Shown: piece by piece, positions 18,318-25,884 of the stretch
Position numbering within the stretch: position 1 is the first letter of the stretch
Layout: every line of letters begins with the position of its first letter
Assembly (NCBI GenBank): GCA_022824305.1
Contig: JAJEAD010000065.1
Location: 1 to 32,443 of the forward strand
DNA length: 32,443 nt
Direction: 5' to 3'
From: Gammaproteobacteria bacterium
Lineage (GTDB): Bacteria > Pseudomonadota > Gammaproteobacteria > HK1
Program-made: the position numbers and the translations under genes
The notes under the pieces: generated by a model
The model's input: the letters and a program-made list of their open reading frames with translations, nothing else
Databases searched by the model: none
Told to the model about the DNA's origin: nothing

Positions 18318-19497
18318 TTTCTTCTTCAAGCTGCGCCGCTACGAGATCCCGGTCTCGATCACCGAGTTCCTCACCCTGCTCGAAGCGCTCGAGCGGCGGG
18401 TCGCGATGCTCGGCGTGGACGACTTCTACGCCCTCGCGCGCGCCGCGCTGGTGAAGGACGAGCGGCACTTCGACCGCTTCGACCAGTGCTTCGGGGTGTA
18501 CTTCCAGGGCATGGAAGAGCGCTTCGGGGAGCTCTACGGCGAAGTCCCCGAGGAGTGGCTGCGGCGGCAGGCGGAGCTGCACCTGAGCGAGGAGGAGAAG
18601 TCCCGGATCGAGGCGCTGGGCGGATTCGAGAAGCTCATGGAGGAGCTCCGCAAGCGCCTGGAGGAGCAGGAGAAGCGCCACCAGGGCGGCAACAGGTGGA
18701 TCGGCACCGCGGGGCGCTCACCCTTCGGCGCCTTCGGCTACAACCCCGAGGGCGTGCGCATCGGTCAGCCCGGCTCGCGCCACCGGCGCGCCGTCAAGGT
18801 CTGGGACCGCCGCGAGTTCCGGAACTTCGACGATACGGTGGAGCTCGGCACCCGCAACATGAAGGTGGCGCTGCGCAAGCTGCGCCGCTTCGCCCGCGAG
18901 GGGGCGGCGAACGAGCTGGACCTCGACGACACGGTGCGCTCGACCGCCCGCAACGCGGGGCTGCTCGACATCCGCATGGTCCCGGAGCGCCACAACGCGG
19001 TGAAGGTGCTGCTCTTCCTCGATGTCGGCGGCTCGATGGACGACCACGTGAAGGTGTGCGAGGAGCTCTTCTCCGCCGCCCGCGGAGAGTTCCGGCACCT
19101 GGAGCACTTCTACTTCCACAACTTCGTCTACGAAGGGGTCTGGAAGGACAACCGGCGCCGCCACCGCGAGCGCATCCCGACCATGGAGCTGCTCCACAAG
19201 TACGGTGCGGAGCACAAGGTCATCTTCGTCGGGGACGCGAGCATGAGTCCCTACGAGATCGCGATGCCCGGCGGGAGCGTCGAGCACTGGAACGAGGAAG
19301 CGGGCGCGGTGTGGATGAGCCGCCTGCTCGAGACCTGGTCCTTCGCGATCTGGCTGAACCCGGTGCCGGAGCGGTACTGGCGCTACACGCAGTCCATCGA
19401 GATGACGCGCGAGATGATGGGAGACCGGATGTTCCCGCTCACCATCGGGGGCCTCGATGCGGGAATTGCGGAGCTGCGCAAGCGTAGCGCGCGGTGA
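18307..19497 (+). CDS. VWA-domain protein, partner of the MoxR ATPase
   Basis: In this 396-residue cytoplasmic protein the N-terminal 230 residues are helical and charged, with a likely coiled coil at about 95-125 (EKLMEELRKRLEEQEKR). The VWA domain begins with the metal site at 239-243, which reads DVGGS rather than DxSxS, so the first Ser is Gly. VGDASMSP later fits another metal-site loop. This variant is, as far as I recall, usual in the subfamily paired with MoxR ATPases of this type (CoxE-like). No signal peptide or membrane segment is seen. It overlaps the ATPase gene by 11 nt and its stop abuts the stop of the convergent methyltransferase-like gene with no spacer. Confidence 0.88.
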   Translation: MLVDFFFKLRRYEIPVSITEFLTLLEALERRVAMLGVDDFYALARAALVKDERHFDRFDQCFGVYFQGMEERFGELYGEVPEEWLRRQAELHLSEEEKSRIEALGGFEKLMEELRKRLEEQEKRHQGGNRWIGTAGRSPFGAFGYNPEGVRIGQPGSRHRRAVKVWDRREFRNFDDTVELGTRNMKVALRKLRRFAREGAANELDLDDTVRSTARNAGLLDIRMVPERHNAVKVLLFLDVGGSMDDHVKVCEELFSAARGEFRHLEHFYFHNFVYEGVWKDNRRRHRERIPTMELLHKYGAEHKVIFVGDASMSPYEIAMPGGSVEHWNEEAGAVWMSRLLETWSFAIWLNPVPERYWRYTQSIEMTREMMGDRMFPLTIGGLDAGIAELRKRSAR

Positions 19498-20637
19498 TCA
19501 GGCGCGCCGCGTCACCACGAAGGACTCGTCGGTGAACCACAGCCCGCCGTGCCGGGCCAGCACCTCGGCGGTGGCGCGCAGGTAGTCGCCGCTCGTCATC
19601 GCGTCGGTCACCCGGGCGTCGTCGATCTGGGCGACGTACACCGCGGCGTTCCAGGCCGCGAGCAGGGTGGAGGTGCCGATGTGCTCCTTCACTTCGTTGG
19701 GCATGACGTGCAGGCGATAGCGAAACAGCGCGCTCGACTCGCCCGCGCTCTCGTAGGCGCGTTCCGGGAGCGCGCTCTCCAGGTGCCGGTGCAGCGCTTC
19801 GGCCAGCATCGGCCCCGGGGTCCGGAAGGGCTCTTCCTCCGGCCACACCTTGCGGATGATCTCCATGCCGGGGTCCTGGCCGGTGGACTGGATGGCGATC
19901 ATGCGCCCCCCCGGCGCCAGCGCGCGCGCGAGCGGCGAGAGCACGTAGCGCACCTTGAACTCCGCGGGGTGGCGGGCCCGGTAGGGCTGCGCCGCGATCA
20001 CCAGGTCGTAGGCGGGGGATTCGCGCTCGCGCCGCGGAATGACGTTGTCGAGCGCGAAGCGGTGATCGGCCCGGTAGAGCACGAGCACCGAGGGCTCCAC
20101 GTACACGGGGTTCCCGGTGCGCGGGCTGGTCTGCACCTTCCACCACTGCGCGAGGCGCGGGCGCAGGGCGTTGAGCTGGCGGTCGAAGTCCTGGGCGCAG
20201 TGCCCCTCCAGCGCTACCTCGTTCCAGTTCAGCCGCTCCCGGGTCCGGGGGTCGGCCGGAAGCAGGTCCGGCGCCTCCCGGTAGTTGAGGTTGGTGAGCA
20301 GGACCACCGTCTGCGGGTGCTCGGAGAAGCGGTCGGGGAGCTTCTCCAGCGTGAGGCGCACGTCCTCGAGGCTGATCTCCTTGCCGGTCACGACGAAGGG
20401 CACGGTGGGAAACTGGCCGTGCAGCCGGCGCAGCACGCTCGCCATCACGGTACCGTCCCCGGTGCCCGCATCGAACACCCGCAACGCCGGCGGGGTGGGG
20501 CGAAGGTGGCGCAGCTCGTCGCCGACCCGCTCCCCGATCGCCCACTTCTCCCCGCAGGTGGTGACGAAGAGGAGGTACTTCTCGCGGTTGTCGAAGAAGC
20601 GGAAGGGGCGGTCGTCAGCGGGAGCCGGGGCGTCCAT
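19498..20637 (-). CDS. SAM-dependent methyltransferase-like protein
   Basis: The 379-residue protein shows a class I methyltransferase motif I, VFDAGTGDGTVM (54-65), and a later post-motif segment, LAPGGRMIAIQSTGQDPG. A large central insert (about residues 105-200) separates these from the usual acidic motif II. The substrate is unknown. The gene is convergent with the MoxR-VWA pair and shares no spacer with it. The ATG at 20637 has no clear Shine-Dalgarno sequence. No membrane segment is visible, suggesting a cytoplasmic enzyme. Confidence 0.75.
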   Translation of the reverse strand: MDAPAPADDRPFRFFDNREKYLLFVTTCGEKWAIGERVGDELRHLRPTPPALRVFDAGTGDGTVMASVLRRLHGQFPTVPFVVTGKEISLEDVRLTLEKLPDRFSEHPQTVVLLTNLNYREAPDLLPADPRTRERLNWNEVALEGHCAQDFDRQLNALRPRLAQWWKVQTSPRTGNPVYVEPSVLVLYRADHRFALDNVIPRRERESPAYDLVIAAQPYRARHPAEFKVRYVLSPLARALAPGGRMIAIQSTGQDPGMEIIRKVWPEEEPFRTPGPMLAEALHRHLESALPERAYESAGESSALFRYRLHVMPNEVKEHIGTSTLLAAWNAAVYVAQIDDARVTDAMTSGDYLRATAEVLARHGGLWFTDESFVVTRRA

Positions 20638-20757
20638 GGGCGGCGCACTATAGCACCGGCCCGCCGCAATCCGGCGGGGCTTCGGCGCCGGCCGGCGGCG
20701 GCGGGGCCGGGCCCCGTTTCCGGGAGCTCCGCGCCGCGCAACGAAGCGGGAGATCCC

Positions 20758-21312
20758 TCAGCGCGAGCGCGCTCCCGCCCGCCTCGCCCTCCACTTGCGC
20801 GCCATGCGCAGGACCGATTCCTCCCCCGTGAGGGCATCGATGCCGTCCACCGGCACCCACTCGAGCGCATGCGACTCGGCGCTCCTGCGAAATCGATCGT
20901 GCCCGGCCACGACGAGGAAGCGCACGTCGAAGTGCAGGTGGGCGGGCTCGGGTCCGCGGGCGGGGATCCGGTGCACGTCGAGGTCGAAGATGGCCCCGTC
21001 CAGGGCCCGGACCGGGAGACCCGACTCCTCCCGCGCCTCGCGCAGGGCCACCGCGAGGGTGTCGGGGTCGCCGTCGGCGTGGCCGCCGAGCTGCAGCCAG
21101 CGCCCGAGCTTGCGGTGGTGGGTGAGGAGCACCCGCTCGCCCGCCGCGTCCACCAGCCATGCGGACCCCGTGATGTGCCCGACCCGGCAGGAGCGGTGAA
21201 AGCAGTCCGGGTGGACGTCGATGAAGCGCTCGAAGCGCGAGACGGTGGCGGACTCTTCGGGGCAGCTCGCGCGGTATGCCGCGAGCAGCCTCCTCAGCGC
21301 GCTTCGATGCAT
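20758..21312 (-). CDS. NUDIX hydrolase
   Basis: This 184-residue protein carries a NUDIX box: GGHADGD near residues 75-81, then REAREESGL, which supplies the metal-binding glutamates. The early Glu position of the box is shifted or replaced (Asp/Pro), as seen in some family branches. It would hydrolyse a nucleoside diphosphate linked to another moiety; the substrate is not predictable. It diverges from the first luciferase-like gene. No Shine-Dalgarno sequence is evident before the ATG at 21312. Confidence 0.85.
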   Translation of the reverse strand: MHRSALRRLLAAYRASCPEESATVSRFERFIDVHPDCFHRSCRVGHITGSAWLVDAAGERVLLTHHRKLGRWLQLGGHADGDPDTLAVALREAREESGLPVRALDGAIFDLDVHRIPARGPEPAHLHFDVRFLVVAGHDRFRRSAESHALEWVPVDGIDALTGEESVLRMARKWRARRAGARSR

Positions 21313-21455
21313 GGCGACGTTGGCATGGTTCCGACGGCGGACGATAGAATGCCGGTCAGCCGCCTTTCAATGCCGCGTCCCCGCCTTGGCGCTCAGCGCC
21401 CCGCCCGCGTCGGGTCGGCGAGGAGACGCGACCCCGAGCCAGGAGCCCCGTTCCC

Positions 21456-22514
21456 ATGCAATTCCACCTCGTCATGAACCTGGAACGCTTTAGCCCGGAC
21501 ACCGACATGGTGGAGGTGCTCGAGCACCTCACGGCGATGGTGGAGCTTGCCGACCGGGCCGGATTCGAGATCGTGTGGGCGGCGGAGCATCACGCCCTGG
21601 AGATGACCATAGCGCCCGGCCCCTTCCAGCTTCTCGCCCACTTCGCCGCGCACACGCAGCGCATTCGTCTCGGCACCGCGGTGGTCGTCGCGCCCTACTG
21701 GCATCCCATAAAGCTCGCGGGCGAGGCGGCGCTCCTCGACCTCGTCTCGGGCGGCCGGCTCGAGTTCGGCATCGGCCGGGGCGCGTACCAGCGCGAGTTC
21801 GACCGCCTCGCCGGAGGCATGGACCAGAAGCTCGGGGTGCCGATGGTGTTCGAGATGATCCCCCTGCTCAAGGCGCTGTGGCAGGGCGACGTCGCGCACG
21901 AGGGCAAGTACTGGCACTTCCCCACCGCCACCTCCTGCCCCAAGCCCCTGCAGCGGCCGCATCCCCCCTTCTGGGTGGCGGCCCGTGACCCCGGCACCTA
22001 CGACGCCGCGATCAAGGAAGGCTGCGACATCATGTCGTGGGGGCTCACCCGTCCCTTCTCCGAGGTGGAGAAGTACAAGGCGCAGTTCGAGACGGCGCTC
22101 GCGGCGAATCCGGGCCTGCCGCGCCCGCGCTTCATGACCATGCGCCACACCGGCATCTACGAGGATCCGGGAGAGCTCGATGTCTTCGTCCAGGCGATCG
22201 TGCGCCAGGGGCGGCAGTTCGAGAACCTGTTCCGCAATCTCGCCCCGGTGGTCTGCGGATTCCCCGAAGAGCCCGACCCCGCCCTGCTCACCAACCAGGC
22301 CGCCTACGAGCCGTCGGCGCTCAAGGAGAACCTGCTTCTCGGCACTCCGGACGAGGCGATCGCGAAGCTCAAGCGCTACGAGGCGCTCGGCGTCGACGCG
22401 TTCTGCTACATGGGCAGCTACGGCCTGCCGATACCGCAGCAGCGGCGCTCTCTCGAGCTCTTCGTGAGCGAGGTGATGCCGGCCTTCGCCGAGCCTTCCA
22501 AGGCGGCCGCGTGA
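21456..22514 (+). CDS. Luciferase-like flavin-dependent oxidoreductase
   Basis: This 352-residue bacterial-luciferase-like (LLM) monooxygenase/oxidoreductase has a TIM-barrel fold. It shows the LLM start (MQFHLVMNLERFSPD), the AAEHHALEM segment near residue 46, IRLGTAVVVAPYWHP, and GGRLEFGIGRGAYQREF typical of FMN-dependent members. The C-terminal LGTPDEAIAKLKRYEALGVDAF is the usual end of the family domain. The substrate is unknown; such enzymes oxidise organic molecules with reduced FMN or F420. A second LLM gene follows on the same strand after 208 nt, so the two may be cotranscribed. AGGAG lies upstream of the ATG. Confidence 0.9.
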   Translation: MQFHLVMNLERFSPDTDMVEVLEHLTAMVELADRAGFEIVWAAEHHALEMTIAPGPFQLLAHFAAHTQRIRLGTAVVVAPYWHPIKLAGEAALLDLVSGGRLEFGIGRGAYQREFDRLAGGMDQKLGVPMVFEMIPLLKALWQGDVAHEGKYWHFPTATSCPKPLQRPHPPFWVAARDPGTYDAAIKEGCDIMSWGLTRPFSEVEKYKAQFETALAANPGLPRPRFMTMRHTGIYEDPGELDVFVQAIVRQGRQFENLFRNLAPVVCGFPEEPDPALLTNQAAYEPSALKENLLLGTPDEAIAKLKRYEALGVDAFCYMGSYGLPIPQQRRSLELFVSEVMPAFAEPSKAAA

Positions 22515-22722
22515 CGCTTGAGGGTGCGCCGCGCCCCTCCCCGAATGCCGGCGAGGACACCGGGGGCGTGACCGCCCGATGGCGGGGCACGGGTCTCCGC
22601 GGCGCTCGGGGCCCGGCGACTCCGGGTCCGTTCCGCCCGTGACCTTCGGGCCGAACGAGAGCAGCTTTCGGTGACGGAGGTCCCGGCCGGGGCGCTCGGC
22701 ATCTCGCAGTGAGGAGCGATTC

Positions 22723-23763
22723 ATGAGCCTGCAACTCGGTCTCGGTCTGGGCCAGGATCAGGATGTGCACAGCGTGGCGCGCTACGCGCAGCTCGCCGAA
22801 GCCCTCGGCTACCACCACGTCACCATGATCGACATGGGCACCCTCTCCCAGGAGGTGCACGTCATGATGACGCTGGCCGCGGCGGGGACGACGCGCATTC
22901 AGGTCGGGCACGGCGTGACCAACCCCGCGACCTACCACCCGGGCGCGATCGCGAACGCGGTGGCCTCCCTGCGCGAGCTCTCCGGCGACCGCGCCTTCGT
23001 CGGCATCGGGGCCGGGGGACCCTACGGCCAGTACCTCACCCGGGGGGTCCGCATGCGCGAGCTGCGCGAGGCGATCCGCTTCATCAACGACTACTCCGCG
23101 GGCGGGGAGGGCGAGTGGCAGGGCAACTCCTGGCACAGCGAGTGGATCCGCCGCTCCTCGTACGCCGGCCGCCCGGTTCCGATGTGGGTGGCGGTGGCGG
23201 GGCCGAGGACCTGCCGGATCGCGGGCGAGCTCGGACATGCCGTGTTCAGCATCGGGATGGATCCGGTGCTGCAGCGCTGGCGCATGGACCAGATCGCGCG
23301 CGGCGCCGAAGCGGCGGGAAGGGACCCGTCCGAAGTGGAGGTGTGGGTGCGCACCCAGTGCTATCTCGCCGAATCGAAGGCCGCGGTCCGCCGCGAGATG
23401 GCGCCCTACGCGGCCACCGCGGCCTGGGAGCTCTACCAGATCCTGAGGCAGAACAACCCGGAGGTCGCGGACCTGAGAGCCCGGCTCGACCGCGCCCATC
23501 CCGGGCTCCTCGACGAGTTCCGGCGGATCTACGACCACTGGGACCCCTACTGGACCGAGCGCATCGGGGGGCCGCAGACGGAGTTCACCACGCAGCGCGT
23601 GATCGATTTCTTCCTCGCATCGGGCTCGGCCGAAGAGGTGGCCGAGCAGTGCGACGCGCTGAATCCTCTCGGAGTGCGCGGCATCTCCTCGGTGCTCTTC
23701 TCAATCCAGGAGGACACCGAAATGATGCGGCGCATGGCCGCGGAGCTGATGCCGCTGCTGTAG
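22723..23763 (+). CDS. Luciferase-like oxidoreductase, methylene-H4MPT-reductase-type
   Basis: This 346-residue LLM-family protein is of a different branch from its neighbour, closer to methylenetetrahydromethanopterin-reductase-like members. Features are YAQLAEALGYHHVTMID near the N-terminus, VGHGVTNPATYHPGAIANA, and GDRAFVGIGAGGPYGQYL. VWVAVAGPRTCRIAGELGHAV forms the later barrel strand. The ligand may be FMN or F420. GAGGAG six to seven bases before the ATG gives a confident start. Its stop lies 11 nt from the stop of the convergent arginase-family gene. Confidence 0.88.
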   Translation: MSLQLGLGLGQDQDVHSVARYAQLAEALGYHHVTMIDMGTLSQEVHVMMTLAAAGTTRIQVGHGVTNPATYHPGAIANAVASLRELSGDRAFVGIGAGGPYGQYLTRGVRMRELREAIRFINDYSAGGEGEWQGNSWHSEWIRRSSYAGRPVPMWVAVAGPRTCRIAGELGHAVFSIGMDPVLQRWRMDQIARGAEAAGRDPSEVEVWVRTQCYLAESKAAVRREMAPYAATAAWELYQILRQNNPEVADLRARLDRAHPGLLDEFRRIYDHWDPYWTERIGGPQTEFTTQRVIDFFLASGSAEEVAEQCDALNPLGVRGISSVLFSIQEDTEMMRRMAAELMPLL

Positions 23764-23774
23764 CCGCTCCTCTC

Positions 23775-24848
23775 TCAGGCGCCCTTGCCGAGCTTGCGGA
23801 GCGCGAGGCCGGCGGCGAGATACATCACGATGTAGACGATCACTCGGTAGATCACCGCGGAGCCGGGCGGGATGCAGATGAAGCTCATGCCGGTCAGCCC
23901 GCGGAGGCCGATCTCGTGGGCGATGCGGATGGTCTCGTAGTCGGTCATGCCCATCGGCTCGGCGAGCTCGCCGAGGATGTCGCCGGGCGCGGGGCCCGAG
24001 CCGCCGATGCAGTCCATGTCGAAGTGGACGTAGACGCCCTTCGTGCCGTCCCAGGCCCGGTCGAGCTCCCCCACCAGGCCTGCAATGCCGAGGCTGGTGC
24101 GCAGCTCCCACGCGCTGATGAAGCGGGCGCCCTCGCGCAGGTAGCGCCGCACGATGTCCTTGTCCTCGAGCATGCCGCGCTCGCCGATCTCGACCAGGTG
24201 CCGCGGATGCATGTTGTCGAGGAACTCGTACATCTTGTGCTTCCAGGATGACGAGCCGGCGATGCGCGGGTCGCCGGTGAGGTAATCCAGTTTGCTCGCG
24301 TCCCAGTGGGTGTCGAGGCTCACGCAGCCGACCGGGCCGTCGACGTGCTCCGAGCAGGGCTTGGCGATCGCGAAGCTCCCGCAGGGACTGTTCTGCCCGA
24401 TCACCACCGGCACCGCGCCCGCGCGCAGCGCATCGTTCACCCTGGTCTCGACCGCGGCCTGGGCGGCGAGCACGTTCTCCGGTGTCTGGTCGTGCATCAC
24501 CGATTCCGGGATGTCGGCGTCGCCGTAGTCCACCATGCGCAGGTGCTCGAAGACGTCGAGGTCGAAGTCCTGGATGTAGCCGGAGGGGTAGCGCGCGGAC
24601 TGCTGGCGCACCCGCTTCGGCGCCGCGATCCAGTCCTCCATCGGCACTCCCGCGTAGTAGCCGCCGGAGGCGGCGACATAGGGTGCGCCGATGATCACCA
24701 CGTCGGCCCCTTCGAGGTCCTTCGGCTCTCTCGCGATGTCGCGCGCCATGAACGAGGGCGTCTCCGGCGCGAGCAGGGGCCACTCGTGCCGGGCCGCGAA
24801 GCTGGTGGTGGTGAACTCTTCCCAGGTCGGGTAGCCGGATGCGGCCAT
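23775..24848 (-). CDS. Arginase/agmatinase-family protein with altered first metal motif
   Basis: This 357-residue ureohydrolase-fold protein shows two metal motifs: DTHWD (D179, H181, D183) and FDMDCIGGSGPAPG (D277, D279). The first motif, normally GGDHS and giving a His ligand to one manganese, reads GQNSP at 151-155 with no His. The enzyme may therefore bind one metal or use a different chemistry. Family enzymes cleave guanidino compounds to urea or a related product. The last 30 residues (331-350) are hydrophobic and could be a C-terminal membrane segment, which is unusual for the family. AAGGAG upstream of the ATG at 24848 supports the start. Confidence 0.8.
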   Translation of the reverse strand: MAASGYPTWEEFTTTSFAARHEWPLLAPETPSFMARDIAREPKDLEGADVVIIGAPYVAASGGYYAGVPMEDWIAAPKRVRQQSARYPSGYIQDFDLDVFEHLRMVDYGDADIPESVMHDQTPENVLAAQAAVETRVNDALRAGAVPVVIGQNSPCGSFAIAKPCSEHVDGPVGCVSLDTHWDASKLDYLTGDPRIAGSSSWKHKMYEFLDNMHPRHLVEIGERGMLEDKDIVRRYLREGARFISAWELRTSLGIAGLVGELDRAWDGTKGVYVHFDMDCIGGSGPAPGDILGELAEPMGMTDYETIRIAHEIGLRGLTGMSFICIPPGSAVIYRVIVYIVMYLAAGLALRKLGKGA

Positions 24849-24960
24849 GGGGTCGCTCCTTCTTGTGGATGCCGAGTATGAGTGAGCGGGGATTATAGGA
24901 GCGGCACAGGAGATTCCGTTGAGGCGCTTCCCGCCGGCGATCGTGTCGGACGCTCCCTCG

Positions 24961-25389
24961 TCACGTCCCCGGCGGACTTGCCGCGAGCAGCTCCGAAGGG
25001 TCGGCCGCTGTGGTTCCCTCTTTTCTCAACCGAGCCACGGCGCCGCGATCGAAGCTTGTGAACACGGTCGCGCCGAGCAGTTCACCCTGGCGAGCGATGG
25101 CCCCGTCCGCAAAATCTCCGCCCGCTCGCAACGCCGCGAGACCCGCCTCTGTCGCCGGTATGTCGGTGACCACCGCGTCGATCTCGGTCAGCGCCTCGAT
25201 GGCAGCCGCCACATCGCCGGTGGTGTAGCCGTATGTCCGTCTCAGGACCCAGGAGAACTCGCAGAACACCGGAACGGGTACCGCGATGCTCGTTGCGCGC
25301 AGGAGCAGCGCCCGGGCGGTAGCGGCCTGAGCCGGATCGTCCGCGACGATCGCGCGCAGCAGTACGCTCGTATCGGCGGTGATCCTCAC
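24961..25389 (-). CDS. vapC: VapC-type PIN-domain toxin
   Basis: The PIN-domain ribonuclease has 142 residues. Acidic active-site residues are D6 (ITADTSVLL), E44 (VFCEFSWVL), D92/D95 (GGDFADGAIA) and D114 (TSFDRGA). It begins at GTG (25389), which overlaps the stop of the antitoxin gene (GTGA), the standard coupling in vapBC operons. The open frame extends upstream through vapB in another frame, but that part is not toxin sequence. Family members cut RNA and are held inactive by VapB. Confidence 0.88.
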   Translation of the reverse strand: MRITADTSVLLRAIVADDPAQAATARALLLRATSIAVPVPVFCEFSWVLRRTYGYTTGDVAAAIEALTEIDAVVTDIPATEAGLAALRAGGDFADGAIARQGELLGATVFTSFDRGAVARLRKEGTTAADPSELLAASPPGT

Positions 25390-25637
25390 GATTCCCCGGC
25401 CCATCCCGAAGCAGTGCTTTCGTTCAGCTCTTCGATGGTGAGGCATGGCGCCTCCGGTCTCTCGAGCATGCCGAAGACACTCGCTACCGATTTTCCGCGC
25501 TTCGCCCTCACTTGCATTCGTCCCTCTTCCAGCAGGTCGACGTCGAGCTTGTCTCCAGGCCGTACCCGGAGATGGGCGAGCACCTCTCTTCGCAACGTTA
25601 CTTGCCCTTTGGCTGTCACAGTGAGCGTGATGGACAT
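25386..25637 (-). CDS. vapB: VapB-type antitoxin, AbrB/MazE fold
   Basis: This antitoxin has 83 residues. The N-terminal swapped-hairpin DNA-binding domain shows MSITLTVTAKGQVTLRREVL. The C-terminal tail (SVASVFGMLERPEAPC and beyond) is the expected toxin-wrapping segment. The ATG at 25637 is preceded by GGAGAGGGG; the longer open frame adds 33 residues unlike the family. It should repress its own promoter, and a perfect palindrome lies 34 nt upstream. It diverges from the fic gene. Confidence 0.87.
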   Translation of the reverse strand: MSITLTVTAKGQVTLRREVLAHLRVRPGDKLDVDLLEEGRMQVRAKRGKSVASVFGMLERPEAPCLTIEELNESTASGWAGES

Positions 25638-25670
25638 GAATACCCCTCTCCCTGATTTCCACCAGAAAGT

Positions 25671-25686
25671 AAGGCATTCTTGCCTT
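25671..25686. promoter_or_regulatory. Palindrome upstream of vapB, candidate autoregulatory operator
   Basis: AAGGCA-TTCT-TGCCTT is a perfect 6-bp inverted repeat with a 4-nt spacer, 34 nt before the vapB start. Palindromes at this position are the usual operators bound by VapB or the VapBC complex. Confidence 0.55.
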
Positions 25687-25754
25687 GTATTCAACTGTCC
25701 TCTTTCAGGGGTGGTGCTGCGCCGGGGGACGTTCAACTATCAATTCCAGAAACC

Positions 25755-25860
25755 TTGATGATTGCTGTTGAATACTCATCAGGATGCATCAAATTTTCGA
25801 GAATTGATGAATCCTGATGAATCTCATGACACAATCATCAAGGATCCAGAAGTTGATGAA
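25755..25860. promoter_or_regulatory. Array of CATCAA/TTGATG half-sites before fic
   Basis: Within 106 bp there are TTGATGAT (25755-25762), ACTCATCA (25774-25781), CATCAA (25787-25792), TTGATGA (25804-25810), CTGATGAA (25814-25821), ATCATCAA (25834-25841) and TTGATGAA (25853-25860). Two pairs form inverted repeats with identical 11-nt spacers: 25787-25810 and 25836-25859, whose starts are 49 bp apart. The array lies directly upstream of the preferred fic start (25885) and looks like a multi-site operator. Confidence 0.6.
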
Positions 25861-25884
25861 TTGTGCGTCCCGGTGCCTCGGGTC

